From Paractinoplanes durhamensis (lineage in GTDB: Bacteria; Actinomycetota; Actinomycetes; Mycobacteriales; Micromonosporaceae), in contig NZ_BOML01000057.1 in assembly GCF_016862175.1 (NCBI RefSeq), positions 217,310 through 281,309 of the forward strand: a stretch of DNA of 64,000 nt. Direction: 5' to 3'. Below, one piece after another: positions 17,201 to 25,291 of the stretch (its first letter is position 1; each line of letters begins with the position of its first letter). A model generated the notes under the pieces. That model ran no database searches. It was not told the DNA's origin and was given only the letters and a program-made list of their open reading frames with translations. A program made the position numbers and the translations under genes.

Positions 17201-17923
17201 TCAGATCGAGGCCATCCGGCGTTCGAGCGTCTTCGGGTCGTCACGCCACACCTGGTAGCCGTCGCGGGACATCGGGTCCGGGAAGATGTCCTCATCGCCG
17301 GCCTCGACACCGACGAGAATGGCGTGCGCGACGTCCGCCGGGCTGCTCTTCGGGATCTCGAACGCCCTGATCATGTCGGTGTCCACCGCGCCGGGGAACA
17401 CGCCGTGCACGGCGATACCCGCACCGGCCACCTGGGCCCGCACGGCCTGGGTCATCGATGCCACGGCCGCTTTGGACACGCCGTAGCCGCCCATGCCGGG
17501 CACCGCGCCCAACGCCACCAGGCTCGACATGTTGACGATCGCGCCGCCACCGTTGCGGCGCAGCACCGGAACGAACGCCCGGGTGACCGCGAGCGTGCCG
17601 AAATAGTTGGTCATCAGGTCCGCGTGGATCGCCGAGAGTTCACCGCCGAGCAGATCCGCGAACTCCAGCGAGCCGCCGTTGTTCACCAGCAGCGTGACGT
17701 CGCCGGCCGCGGCCGCCGCGGCGGCAACCTGGTCGGCGTCGGTGATGTCCAGCGGCAGAGCCACCACCCGGGCATCGTTCGTGAGGCCGGCCAGCGTCTC
17801 GATGCGGCGGGCGGTTGCGTACACCTTCCGGGCACCCCGCGCGAGCAGTGCCTCAACCAGCGCTCGTCCGATGCCTCGGTTGGCTCCGGTTACCAGCGCC
17901 GTTGCGGTGTTCACGTGCAACAC
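17201..17923 (-). CDS. Short-chain dehydrogenase/reductase (SDR)
   Basis: A 240-aa classical SDR. It has the cofactor-binding TGANRGIG near the N-terminus, an NNGG variant of the NNAG motif, the active-site Ser in MSS, and YGVSK as the catalytic Tyr-x-x-x-Lys. An Arg after the first beta-strand region (ATARR) favours NADPH. The substrate is unknown. The GTG at 17923 is chosen because GGGAGGA lies 6 nt upstream; a longer reading is open but lacks a site. The gene is divergent from the MmyB-type regulator at 18077, an arrangement often seen when the regulator controls the reductase. Confidence 0.88.
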   Translation of the reverse strand: MLHVNTATALVTGANRGIGRALVEALLARGARKVYATARRIETLAGLTNDARVVALPLDITDADQVAAAAAAAGDVTLLVNNGGSLEFADLLGGELSAIHADLMTNYFGTLAVTRAFVPVLRRNGGGAIVNMSSLVALGAVPGMGGYGVSKAAVASMTQAVRAQVAGAGIAVHGVFPGAVDTDMIRAFEIPKSSPADVAHAILVGVEAGDEDIFPDPMSRDGYQVWRDDPKTLERRMASI

Positions 17924-18076
17924 GTCAGTTCCTCCCTTGTCAGTCCATGAGGTCATGCTGAGGCCAGCATCCGCCGGCCGGCGGCGGTTACCCAGAGCTC
18001 CGATCAACCCCGGGCACCCCTGACCTGGGTCGAGCAGTACCACGCTCGCCGGCGGTGAAGCGGCCATACTGGCCGC

Positions 18077-18964
18077 ATGGACCGGCACACCGCCATGGCC
18101 GAATTCCTGCGATCGCGGCGAGCGCGGCTGCGCCCGGAGGATGTCGGGCTGCAACCGCTGGCGACCCGGCGCAGGGTTCCCGGCCTGCGCCGCGAAGAGC
18201 TGGCCCAACTGGCCGGCGTCAGCGTCGACTACTACATTCGCCTTGAGCAAGGCCGCGGCTTCCACGTCTCCGACGCCGTCCTCGACGCCGTCGCCAACGC
18301 CCTTCGCCTCGCTGACGACGAACGCGCGCATCTACGAAACCTGGCCCGCCCGAGCCGCACTGCGCGCCTGCCCGGCCCGCCGCAACAGGTCCGGCCCGCA
18401 CTGCGCCAACTCATGAACGCCATGACCGAGGTTCCCGCGTTCGTCGTCGGCCGGCGCACCGACGTGCTGGCCTGGAACCCGCTCGGTCTCGCCCTGATCG
18501 CCGACTTCCGGGCGATGCCGCCACGGCAGCGCAACTTCGCTCGCCTGTTCTTCCTCGACGAGCACATCGGGGCGCTGTTTCGCGATCAGCGACACAAGGC
18601 GCGCGACATCGCCGCGTTCCTGCACCTCGACGCGGGCCGCCACCCCCGTGACCCACTCCTCGCCGAGCTCATCGACGAGCTGACGCTGCACAGCTCGCTG
18701 TTCCGCCAGGTGTGGCCCGAGCACCCGGTCGGCGACAAGAGACACACCGTCTACGAGGTACGCCACCCGCTGGCCGGCCCCTTGCACCTGGCGCAGGAAG
18801 CGCTACGAGCATCCGACGATCCCGATCAAACCCTGATCACCTACACCGCGGCGCCCGGATCCTCATCCGAGGCGGGCCTTCGCATTCTCGCCTCCTGGCA
18901 AACCCACGCCTCGTCCGACCATTCATCGCCGAGGCCGAGGCCCGGCAGTCCTACCACGACCTGA
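18077..18964 (+). CDS. XRE-type regulator with MmyB-like ligand-binding domain
   Basis: 295 aa. The N-terminal helix-turn-helix contains RRVPGLRREELAQLAGVS and VDYYIRLEQGRG, the hallmark of this actinobacterial regulator group. A MmyB-like domain follows (about 100-265), with a LAWNPLG motif; related domains bind fatty acids or other small hydrophobic ligands. No Shine-Dalgarno site is visible, and a CATACT element ends 8 nt before the ATG, so the mRNA may be leaderless. The last ~25 codons overlap, in another frame, a possible remnant that continues to 19110. It probably controls the divergent SDR gene. Confidence 0.87.
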   Translation: MDRHTAMAEFLRSRRARLRPEDVGLQPLATRRRVPGLRREELAQLAGVSVDYYIRLEQGRGFHVSDAVLDAVANALRLADDERAHLRNLARPSRTARLPGPPQQVRPALRQLMNAMTEVPAFVVGRRTDVLAWNPLGLALIADFRAMPPRQRNFARLFFLDEHIGALFRDQRHKARDIAAFLHLDAGRHPRDPLLAELIDELTLHSSLFRQVWPEHPVGDKRHTVYEVRHPLAGPLHLAQEALRASDDPDQTLITYTAAPGSSSEAGLRILASWQTHASSDHSSPRPRPGSPTTT

Positions 18965-19110
18965 GCGTGTACACGGTGACCGCCCGCCACCACGGCGGCG
19001 AGTGGTACGTCGACTACGAGCTGACCGACACGATGTCGCTGGGCGGCGGCCCGCATTTCGTGATCGACGCCCGGTCGGGCGAGATCACCGGCCGCCGCTA
19101 CGAGCAGTAG
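18892..19110 (+). pseudogene. Possible 3' remnant of a small immunity-like (YrhB/Imm35-type) gene
   Basis: The frame from about 18892 to the TAG at 19110 encodes AEAEARQSYHDLSVYTVTAR, a WYVDYEL strand and a final PHFVIDARSGEITG hairpin. This order (helix, strands, then a V-D-x-x-T/S-G-E turn) recalls YrhB/Imm35-like domains, but the similarity is weak. The first ~70 nt overlap the end of the MmyB-type gene, and no start with a ribosome-binding site is available; a GTG at 18967 would give only 47 residues. It may be a 5'-truncated remnant. Confidence 0.35.
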
Positions 19111-19138
19111 GGGGCGGCCACCTTCGAGGTAGGGAAGA

Positions 19139-19156
19139 CCCCACCTCGGAGTGGGG
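19139..19156. terminator. Weak stem-loop upstream of the repeat-protein gene
   Basis: CCCCAC (19139-19144) pairs with GTGGGG (19151-19156) around a 6-nt loop, in the 148-bp gap before the repeat-protein gene. The rest of the gap holds the AAGGA ribosome-binding site at its end and nothing else recognisable. Confidence 0.3.
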
Positions 19157-19258
19157 GGTTGGCCACCTGGCCTTCGGGGGCTTGCTCGGTCGTTGGCGTA
19201 GGCGCCGAACCGGCAGCATCTTCCCGGTAAGCAAAACCCCCCGATTTAAGGACATGAC

Positions 19259-19588
19259 ATGAGCATGTGGCAGAGCACCCACCGCGGCGGCAACGACTGC
19301 TTCGACCCCGGTCGCGGGCAGCACGGCGGCTGGGGCCGCGGCCACGAGTCGCACCACAACGGCGGCGGCTGGGGCGGCAACCACGGTTGCGACGACGGCC
19401 CGCGCTGGGGCGGCATCCAGGACTGCAACGACGGCCCGCGCTGGGGCGGCTTCCAGGACTGCAACGACGGCCCGCGCTGGGGCGGCAACGACTGCCACGA
19501 CGGACCGCGCTGGGGTGGCAACGACTGCCACGACGGCGGTCGGCCGCTGATCAGTTTCGACCACAACGCGTTCGTGGCCTGCCACTGA
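19259..19588 (+). CDS. Tandem-repeat Gly/Asp/Trp protein with Cys and His in each repeat, 109 aa
   Basis: Not recognised. After ~43 residues rich in Gly, His and Trp (with one GGNDCFD motif), the protein has four near-identical 11-12-residue units starting with Cys: CDDGPRWGGIQD, CNDGPRWGGFQD, CNDGPRWGGND and CHDGPRWGGND. A partial fifth (CHDGG) and a short hydrophobic tail ending in Cys-His follow. There is no signal peptide or membrane helix. Regularly spaced Cys/His/Asp suggests metal binding. A multi-core peptide precursor is another reading, but no modification enzyme is nearby. GGA lies 7 nt before the ATG. A TTCG-loop hairpin follows the stop, and the dynamin-like gene starts 79 bp downstream. 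Confidence 0.7.
   Translation: MSMWQSTHRGGNDCFDPGRGQHGGWGRGHESHHNGGGWGGNHGCDDGPRWGGIQDCNDGPRWGGFQDCNDGPRWGGNDCHDGPRWGGNDCHDGGRPLISFDHNAFVACH
19388..19540 (+). repeat. In-frame tandem repeat, units of 36, 36, 33, 33 nt plus a partial unit
   Basis: Units start at 19388, 19424, 19460, 19493 and 19526, each on a TGC codon. The core GACGGCCCGCGCTGGGGCGG recurs almost exactly, with synonymous changes (GGA for GGC, GGT for GGC) in the fourth unit. High DNA identity implies recent expansion or ongoing homogenisation. Confidence 0.9.
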
Positions 19589-19603
19589 CGACGGGCACGG
19601 GTA

Positions 19604-19625
19604 GCCGCCGGCTTCGGCCGGCGGC
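19604..19625 (+). terminator. GC-rich hairpin with TTCG loop
   Basis: A perfect 9-bp stem (19604-19612 with 19617-19625) closed by a TTCG tetraloop, 15 nt after the repeat-protein stop and 42 nt before the next ATG. It could end transcription or protect the short mRNA. Confidence 0.6.
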
Positions 19626-19667
19626 ACCCAGCCGCACCCAGCCGACCGGTAACCGAAGGAGATCCCG

Positions 19668-20789
19668 ATGACCGTGACCAACGACCTGGTTGTCCGGGAC
19701 GACCTGGGAGACATTGTCGACCTGGTGTTGCAGGGCGCCGAGGCCAACGCCCGGCCCGATCTCGTCCGCCGGATGCGCGTGGCCGCGGACGACGTGGCCG
19801 CCGCGCGTCCGGCCGCACCCATCGCGGAAGCGGTGGTGTGGGCCCTGCAGTCGCTGGAGGTCGACCTTCGGATCCGCCGGGCCGCCCTGGTCGACCCGGG
19901 CCGCACGGCCCGGCTCGCCGCCGAGGCACGGCACGCCGAGGCCCGCCTGCGACAGTTCCAGGAGCGCACCGGCAGGTGGCCCCGAGTGCTCGGTGATGCC
20001 TTGGCGGCGACCGATTCGGACATCGATTTCGCCATCAACAACTGGTTGCGCGCCCTGCTCGACGCGGGCACCGTAGCGATCGAGAAGCAGGGGCTGGCCG
20101 GCGACGACCTCGATCGCTGGCTGCGGAAACGCCTGGTGGCCGAGGCCGAGGCGGTACAACGGGCGTTGCGCCTGGCGGCGAGCGAGATCGGCGAGCGGGT
20201 CGTCTCCACGATCGGGCTGAACGAGCCGGCGCCGCCGGTTTTGCTCGACCTCGAGCCGCCGGCCGAGCTGGTGGCGTACATCCACCGCGGTCCGCGGACC
20301 CTGTCCGAAAAACAGTCGCTGGCCACGCGGCTGGTCGGTGTTGTCATGCCGACCTACAGCGGCATCATGGTCGCCCTCTTCTTCCCCCGGCTCCTCGGTG
20401 TCGAGATGTCGCTGTGGGAGACCGTGGCCGGGGCCGCGGCCGGTGCGGTCTGCCTGGGCGGGGCCGCCCTGACCGGGGAACGACAGCGGCAACGCAGCCG
20501 GCGCAACGCGGAAAGCGTCAGTGAGCTGCGGTCGCTGACCGACGCATTCCGGATGGCCGTCAGCAAGCGGGTACGCGACGGAGTCCGCGCCATCGAGCAG
20601 CAGATGCATGTCGGCCTGAACGAGGTGGTGACGGCCGAGTCCCGCCACCTGTCCGCGCTGGCCGAGACGGCACGGCGCGCGGCCGAGGAGAGCGAGCGGC
20701 TGCAGGAATCGCTGGCCGACATCGAGTTGGACCTCGCCTCCGTCAGTGAGCTGCGGCAGCGCGCCCAGCGGCTCAGCTGGGCCGGCTGA
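19668..20789 (+). CDS. Membrane protein resembling the stalk/C-terminal half of a bacterial dynamin, without a GTPase domain
   Basis: 373 aa. Mostly alpha-helical, with long charged coiled-coil stretches before (about 70-190) and after (about 280-373) a pair of membrane helices around residues 225-265. No Walker A or other nucleotide-binding motif is present. The helix-membrane hairpin-helix order and the Arg/Glu/Ala-rich C-terminal helices recall the stalk of actinobacterial dynamin-like proteins, which often come in pairs, but the GTPase half is missing here; this assignment is an inference. AAGGAG lies 6 nt before the ATG. Its last 17 nt overlap the end of the convergent kinase gene. Confidence 0.6.
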   Translation: MTVTNDLVVRDDLGDIVDLVLQGAEANARPDLVRRMRVAADDVAAARPAAPIAEAVVWALQSLEVDLRIRRAALVDPGRTARLAAEARHAEARLRQFQERTGRWPRVLGDALAATDSDIDFAINNWLRALLDAGTVAIEKQGLAGDDLDRWLRKRLVAEAEAVQRALRLAASEIGERVVSTIGLNEPAPPVLLDLEPPAELVAYIHRGPRTLSEKQSLATRLVGVVMPTYSGIMVALFFPRLLGVEMSLWETVAGAAAGAVCLGGAALTGERQRQRSRRNAESVSELRSLTDAFRMAVSKRVRDGVRAIEQQMHVGLNEVVTAESRHLSALAETARRAAEESERLQESLADIELDLASVSELRQRAQRLSWAG

Positions 20790-22701
20790 ACCGCTCCGGC
20801 AACGGCACCCGGCCGTCGACCCGGGTTCCGGCGCCCGGCTCCGAGCGCACCTCGACCATGCCGCCCAGCGCCGTGACCCGAGCCGTCACGTTCCGCAGAC
20901 CTCGGCCCAGGACGGTGTTCGCGGCCATGTCCCAGCCCGGGCCGTCGTCGTGCACCCCGAACTCCAGGCGGTCCGCGCCGCAGGTGAGAATCAGCCGGAT
21001 CGGCGCGCCGGGCGCATGCCGGCGCGCGTTGTTCACCGCTTCGAGGCAGCAGAACCAGACTGCCGTCTCGATCTCGGCCGGGAAACGCCGGCCGGCCGGC
21101 ATCCCGGTTGTCGTGACGCTCAGGCCCAGTTCGGCCTCCAGCGCCGCGACCAGCCCGAGCCGTACGAGCCGCGGTGAGGTCCCGCCCGTCGCCGTACGCA
21201 CCATGATGTTCTCCGCCTCGTCGAGGTGGGCGGTGAGCCGGTCGAGGTGGGCCTCGGCCGCCTCGGTGCCGGTGGTGACCCGGTGCTCGGCCAGGCCGAT
21301 CGCCAGCCGCAGCGAGACCAGGTGGTGCTGGGCGCCGTCGTGCAGGTCCCGTTCGAGGCGGCGGCGTTCGGCATCCATCTCGGCCACCAGTCGTTGCCGT
21401 GAGCGGGCGATGTCCGCCGCGTGCGCCCGGACCGCCCGCAGTTGCCGGTCCAACTCGACCCGGAGGCGGTACGCCTCGAGCACCATGCTGAGGCTGTCGG
21501 CCACGTCGGCGACCAGCCGGGAATGGTAGGTGTCCGGCCCCATCGTGGCCGAGCGGTCCACCGTGATCGAGCCGAGCCGTTCGCCGCCGCGGGTGATGGG
21601 CAGGGTGACCAGGGCTTCGTCCTCGCTCGCGCCGGGGCGCGTCCAGGCGTACGTCCGCTCCGGCAGCCCGGGTCGCACCACGCTCAGCCGGCATACGTGC
21701 GCCCCCAGGTCACGCCCGACCGCTTCGGCCACGCGGGCCAGATCGGTGGCGTCGAGCGGGCTCGTCCGCGTCATCGCACCGATGCACGCCAGCACGCTGT
21801 AGGGCGTCGGCCGGCGCCCGTAGAGCAGGCGGTTCAGACCACGCTCGACGCGAACATGGACGGGCCGCAGGAGCACCGCCACCGGCACCGCCGCGACCGG
21901 AGCGGACACGACGGTGTGCAGGACCACGAACAGGCCGCCGATCAGCACGGTGACCAGGGCAACGACCAGTACGGTGCCGAGCCGGCGCTGGACCGCCTGC
22001 AGCGACGCGCGCCGGCTGGCGGCGATCGCGACCGTGACCGGTACGAGGTGGCTGAACCAGACCAGTGGCGCCGGATCCCGCACGGCCGCGAACGGCACGA
22101 AGACCAGCAGCAGCACCGCCATGATCACGGCCGCGCTGACCAGGATGCCGAAGAGCAGGCGGATCCGGGCACGCTCGATCGCCGTCAGGTCGTCGCGGCC
22201 GCGGTGCCGCAGGAACACCAGGGCGAGGGCCGGCAGCACGGCACCGAACAGCGCGACCTGGCTCAGCGTCGCCGGGAAAACCGCCGCGATGGCCGCGCCG
22301 AGCACGGCGACGACCCCCACCGTCACCACGATCTCGTCGCGGCCGGGGCCGCGTGATCCACCGGCCGGCGGGTAGGACAGCAGCGCGCAGGCGAAGGCGC
22401 CCAGCGAAACCGCGGGGAGCAGGAAGTCCCCGGTGATCACCGGGCCGAGGTCGGATCCGGCGCCGGCCAGCAGGGCGAGGGCGAACAGTCGCATCGATCT
22501 ATCTCGATGCCTGGAGAGCAGGATCGCGGCCCCGAGGCCGAGGGTGAGCAGCCCGCAGCCGAGCTTCGTCACGGCTTCGGGGCCGGCATGGAAATGCCCC
22601 GCGGCGAGCAGGGAAATCTCGATCAAGAGCCGGCCGAAGGCCAGCAGACCGCAGATCAAACCCATGCTCCGGTACGCGACCCGCAGCACCCGCGACGTCA
22701 C
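20773..22701 (-). CDS. NarL-system sensor histidine kinase, complete (last gene of a four-gene operon)
   Basis: 642 aa. About ten N-terminal membrane helices (residues ~10-330), then a GAF-like domain, then a HisKA_3-type kinase core. The core has the phospho-His in RDLHDGAQHHL, an N-box in CLEAVNNARRHA, and G-boxes DDGPGW and GRGLRNVTARV. All elements needed for autophosphorylation are present. It starts at GTG 22701, which overlaps the previous stop as GTGA, so translation is probably coupled. It is the only one of the operon's three kinase-like proteins with both intact His and ATP-binding motifs. Confidence 0.9.
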   Translation of the reverse strand: MTSRVLRVAYRSMGLICGLLAFGRLLIEISLLAAGHFHAGPEAVTKLGCGLLTLGLGAAILLSRHRDRSMRLFALALLAGAGSDLGPVITGDFLLPAVSLGAFACALLSYPPAGGSRGPGRDEIVVTVGVVAVLGAAIAAVFPATLSQVALFGAVLPALALVFLRHRGRDDLTAIERARIRLLFGILVSAAVIMAVLLLVFVPFAAVRDPAPLVWFSHLVPVTVAIAASRRASLQAVQRRLGTVLVVALVTVLIGGLFVVLHTVVSAPVAAVPVAVLLRPVHVRVERGLNRLLYGRRPTPYSVLACIGAMTRTSPLDATDLARVAEAVGRDLGAHVCRLSVVRPGLPERTYAWTRPGASEDEALVTLPITRGGERLGSITVDRSATMGPDTYHSRLVADVADSLSMVLEAYRLRVELDRQLRAVRAHAADIARSRQRLVAEMDAERRRLERDLHDGAQHHLVSLRLAIGLAEHRVTTGTEAAEAHLDRLTAHLDEAENIMVRTATGGTSPRLVRLGLVAALEAELGLSVTTTGMPAGRRFPAEIETAVWFCCLEAVNNARRHAPGAPIRLILTCGADRLEFGVHDDGPGWDMAANTVLGRGLRNVTARVTALGGMVEVRSEPGAGTRVDGRVPLPERFSRPS

Positions 22702-23984
22702 GGCAGCGACTCCCTGCTCGTGTCCGGCCGGTCCGGCAGCCAGGCATACAGGCGCAGCTCGCCCCGGTTCCCGTCGGCACATTCGACGGCACCGCCGAGA
22801 ACCGCAAGCCGTTCGACATCGTCGACCAGGACGGCGCGCATCTGTTCCGCGGTCACCGGCGGTGACGGGTCCTCGATGAGGATCCGCACCCGGGCGTCGC
22901 CGTGGGCCACCCGCACCCGGATCTCCCCGGACGCCGGCTCCGCGGCGAGCACCTCGAGGGCGGCCGCGGTCACCTGGTACGCGGCCGACTCGACCGCCCA
23001 CCCCGCCCGTACGGTGAGATCGCCGGTGAGCCGGACCGGCCGGTCCAGGTCGGCCACCAGTTCCTCGAGTGCCGCCGCCGGCCCCTGACCGCGCAGCACC
23101 GCGGGATAGACGCCGCGGGCGATGACCCGGAACCGATCGATCAACTCGTCCAGCTCCGCGCGGGCCAGCCGCAGCGCGGACCCGGCAGCGTGACCGCCGA
23201 GGGTGGCCCGGGCCGCGGTCAGGTGCGTACGCAGGGCGTCCAGGCGTCCGGCGGTGGCCCGGGACAGCTGGGTCATCAATCTGCGCCGCTCCACCTCGCG
23301 CGCCCCGGCGAGTCGGCGCCGGAAGCCGTGCAACTCCCGCACCAACTCATCGGCCCGGCGTCCGTGTTCGGTCAGTTCGGTGTTGAGCGCGGTCCTTCGC
23401 AGCAGCAGTGCGGTTCCGTGGGCGACGTCGTTCAGCAGTGCCCGGTCCTGCGCCGTGACCGGCGACTCGGGCTTCTCGATCGCCAGCACGGCAAGCAGTT
23501 CGCCGGCGTCCAGCAGCGGCACGGCGTACGCGATCCCCGGCCGGGACAGCAGCGCCGGAAGACTCGCCGCGCTCTCCGGCGCGCCGGAGCGGCCGGCGGG
23601 ATACGACGCCACGACGGCCAACCGATCGCCGGTGGCCAGCCAGATGGTCGACCGCTGGGCCCCGGTGCCGTCGGCAAGGGCCCGGGCCAACCCGGGCAGG
23701 GCCTCGCGCAGCGACGGCGACCGCAGATGGCGAGCCGCCTCCGTCAACGCCGAATACGGGGTGACCTTGCGACGCCGGGTGATCCGATCCGCCATCGTGA
23801 CGACGGCTCCCCGTAGCCGGGTGAGCAGAACGGTCGCGCCGGCGATCACGGCGAACGGCAAGGCCAACGCGACCGGGCGGTCCGCCCCGGCCCGGCCGGC
23901 CACCGCGGCGGCCGTCACCAGCAGCAGAAACGTCACCCCGGCAGGCAGAATCGTCCGCACCAGCCTGGTGACCGGATCAGCCAC
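22698..23984 (-). CDS. GAF-containing histidine-kinase-like protein lacking the phospho-His
   Basis: 428 aa. Two N-terminal membrane helices (about 12-58), a GAF-type domain (about 95-195), then a region aligned with a HisKA_3 core. Where the H-box should read His-Asp-Gly-Ala-Gln, this protein has QLSRATAGR, so no phospho-acceptor His is present. The N-box reads QVTAAALEVLAA and the glycine-rich boxes are missing. It is therefore probably a pseudokinase that senses through GAF or scaffolds the other kinases. It starts at GTG 23984, 8 nt inside the response-regulator gene. Confidence 0.8.
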   Translation of the reverse strand: MADPVTRLVRTILPAGVTFLLLVTAAAVAGRAGADRPVALALPFAVIAGATVLLTRLRGAVVTMADRITRRRKVTPYSALTEAARHLRSPSLREALPGLARALADGTGAQRSTIWLATGDRLAVVASYPAGRSGAPESAASLPALLSRPGIAYAVPLLDAGELLAVLAIEKPESPVTAQDRALLNDVAHGTALLLRRTALNTELTEHGRRADELVRELHGFRRRLAGAREVERRRLMTQLSRATAGRLDALRTHLTAARATLGGHAAGSALRLARAELDELIDRFRVIARGVYPAVLRGQGPAAALEELVADLDRPVRLTGDLTVRAGWAVESAAYQVTAAALEVLAAEPASGEIRVRVAHGDARVRILIEDPSPPVTAEQMRAVLVDDVERLAVLGGAVECADGNRGELRLYAWLPDRPDTSRESLP

Positions 23985-24642
23985 TGTCCTGAACTGACCT
24001 CAGAAACGTCAAGACGGCCAGCACGCGCCGGTGCTGCTCGGCGGCGTCCGACGGCAGCCCGAGCTTCATGAAGATGCTGGAGATGTGTTTCTCGATGCTC
24101 TTGGCCGCCACGAACAGCAGACTGGCGATGCCCGCGTTGGAGCGGCCCTCGGACATCAGCCGCAGCACGTCCAGCTCGCGGTCCGACAGGGTGGCCAGCA
24201 TGTCGCGCCGGTTGCTGCTCGGCCGGTCGACCAGCCGCTGGGCCAGCACCGGCTCGATGACGATCTCGCCGTCCCGGATCCGGGTGAGGGTGTCGCTGAG
24301 GACCTCGACGCTGCCCACCTTCTCCTTCAAGCGGTACCCGATCGCCTGGGTGCCGATGTTCAGCACCCGGATCAGATAGTGGGTCTCGGCGTAGTGGGAG
24401 AGGAACAGCAGACCCAGCTCCGGGTGATCGGCCCGCAGCCGCTCGGCGGTGGACAGGCCGCCGTCGGGCTCGGGCGGCATCCGGATGTCCAGGACAGCCA
24501 CGTCGGCGGGCTCGGTGGCCAGCAACTCGACCAGGGTGTCTCCGTCCGCGGTGCAGCCGACCACCTCGTGCCCGGCCGCCTCGAGCAGCATCACCAGGCC
24601 GTCGCGGAACAACGCACCGTCGTCCGCCAGCGCTACTCGCAC
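23977..24642 (-). CDS. NarL/LuxR-family response regulator
   Basis: 221 aa. The receiver domain has acidic residues Asp7/Asp8, phospho-acceptor Asp52 in AVLDIRMPP, and the conserved Lys in RLKEK. A LuxR-type helix-turn-helix follows (LSDRELDVLRLMSEG ... SIEKHISSIFMKLGL). It should bind DNA when phosphorylated by the operon's kinase(s). The GTG at 24642 overlaps the preceding gene by 10 nt with GAGGA just upstream. The targets are unknown; the divergent promoter next to it at 25224-25291 is a natural candidate. Confidence 0.92.
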   Translation of the reverse strand: MRVALADDGALFRDGLVMLLEAAGHEVVGCTADGDTLVELLATEPADVAVLDIRMPPEPDGGLSTAERLRADHPELGLLFLSHYAETHYLIRVLNIGTQAIGYRLKEKVGSVEVLSDTLTRIRDGEIVIEPVLAQRLVDRPSSNRRDMLATLSDRELDVLRLMSEGRSNAGIASLLFVAAKSIEKHISSIFMKLGLPSDAAEQHRRVLAVLTFLRSVQDSG

Positions 24643-25223
24643 GGAATCCTCACTCTTATCGTTCCGATCAGGCCATCGCCCACCTCCGCCACCCCGTCCA
24701 CCCACCGGACGCGGTCCCGGACGGCGCCGATCTGGCCAGTATCGACATCGCCGAGGTCCAGCGCCAAGCCGTCGGCATCCCGTCGGATGACCACGTCCAC
24801 CGTTCGAGTGGCGGGCGGCAGCGCCGCCAGAACCCCGACGATGACGAAATAGACCACGCCCTCGACCGCCGGATCGAAGCGGCCGCCGCCGGCGTCGACC
24901 CGGACCGAGGCGCTGCTCGCCAGCTCCCGCAGGGCCGGCCCGAGACCGGCCTCGTGCAGCAGCGGCGGATAGATCCGATCGGCGACCGCGCGCAGTTCCT
25001 GCTGGATGAGGTGCAACTGGTATTGCAGTTCCTCGATGTCGTGCGGCAGGCCGCCGACGTCATGGCGCGCCTTCTGGGCGAGCAGACCGAGGCGCAGGGT
25101 CAGCGCGGCGATCCGCAGAGCCGGGCCGTCGTGCAGCTGACGCTCGAGGTCGCGACGACGGCTCCAGTGCTCGTCCGCCCGGCGTCGGGCGGAACCGGTG
25201 GCGTCGTACGTGTCGAGCGTCAT
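24633..25223 (-). CDS. Small cytoplasmic histidine-kinase-like protein with intact H-box and degenerate ATPase domain
   Basis: 196 aa, no membrane segment. The dimerisation helix has LERQLHDGPALRIAALTLRL with His31 as a candidate phospho-acceptor, then RIYPPLLHEAGLGPALREL as in NarX/LiaS-type kinases. The following domain has the size of an ATPase domain, but its N-box (YFVIVGVLAALPPA) lacks the Glu and Asn, and both glycine boxes are missing. It may be phosphorylated in trans or act as a phosphotransfer or inhibitory partner. It is the first gene of the four-gene operon; GGAG lies 9 nt before its ATG. Only 68 bp separate it from the divergent Hsp70-type gene. Confidence 0.8.
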   Translation of the reverse strand: MTLDTYDATGSARRRADEHWSRRRDLERQLHDGPALRIAALTLRLGLLAQKARHDVGGLPHDIEELQYQLHLIQQELRAVADRIYPPLLHEAGLGPALRELASSASVRVDAGGGRFDPAVEGVVYFVIVGVLAALPPATRTVDVVIRRDADGLALDLGDVDTGQIGAVRDRVRWVDGVAEVGDGLIGTIRVRIPCE

Positions 25224-25291
25224 GACGTCATTCTCCGGAGGTAACCCGTTGCAGGCAGTGGGGCCAGCCCTACAAATGCGGGAGGTGTGCG

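Noticed and set aside
19259..19588. Calling the repeat protein a definite RiPP precursor
   Set aside because: No cyclodehydratase, radical SAM, lanthipeptide or protease gene is adjacent; the pattern alone does not support it.
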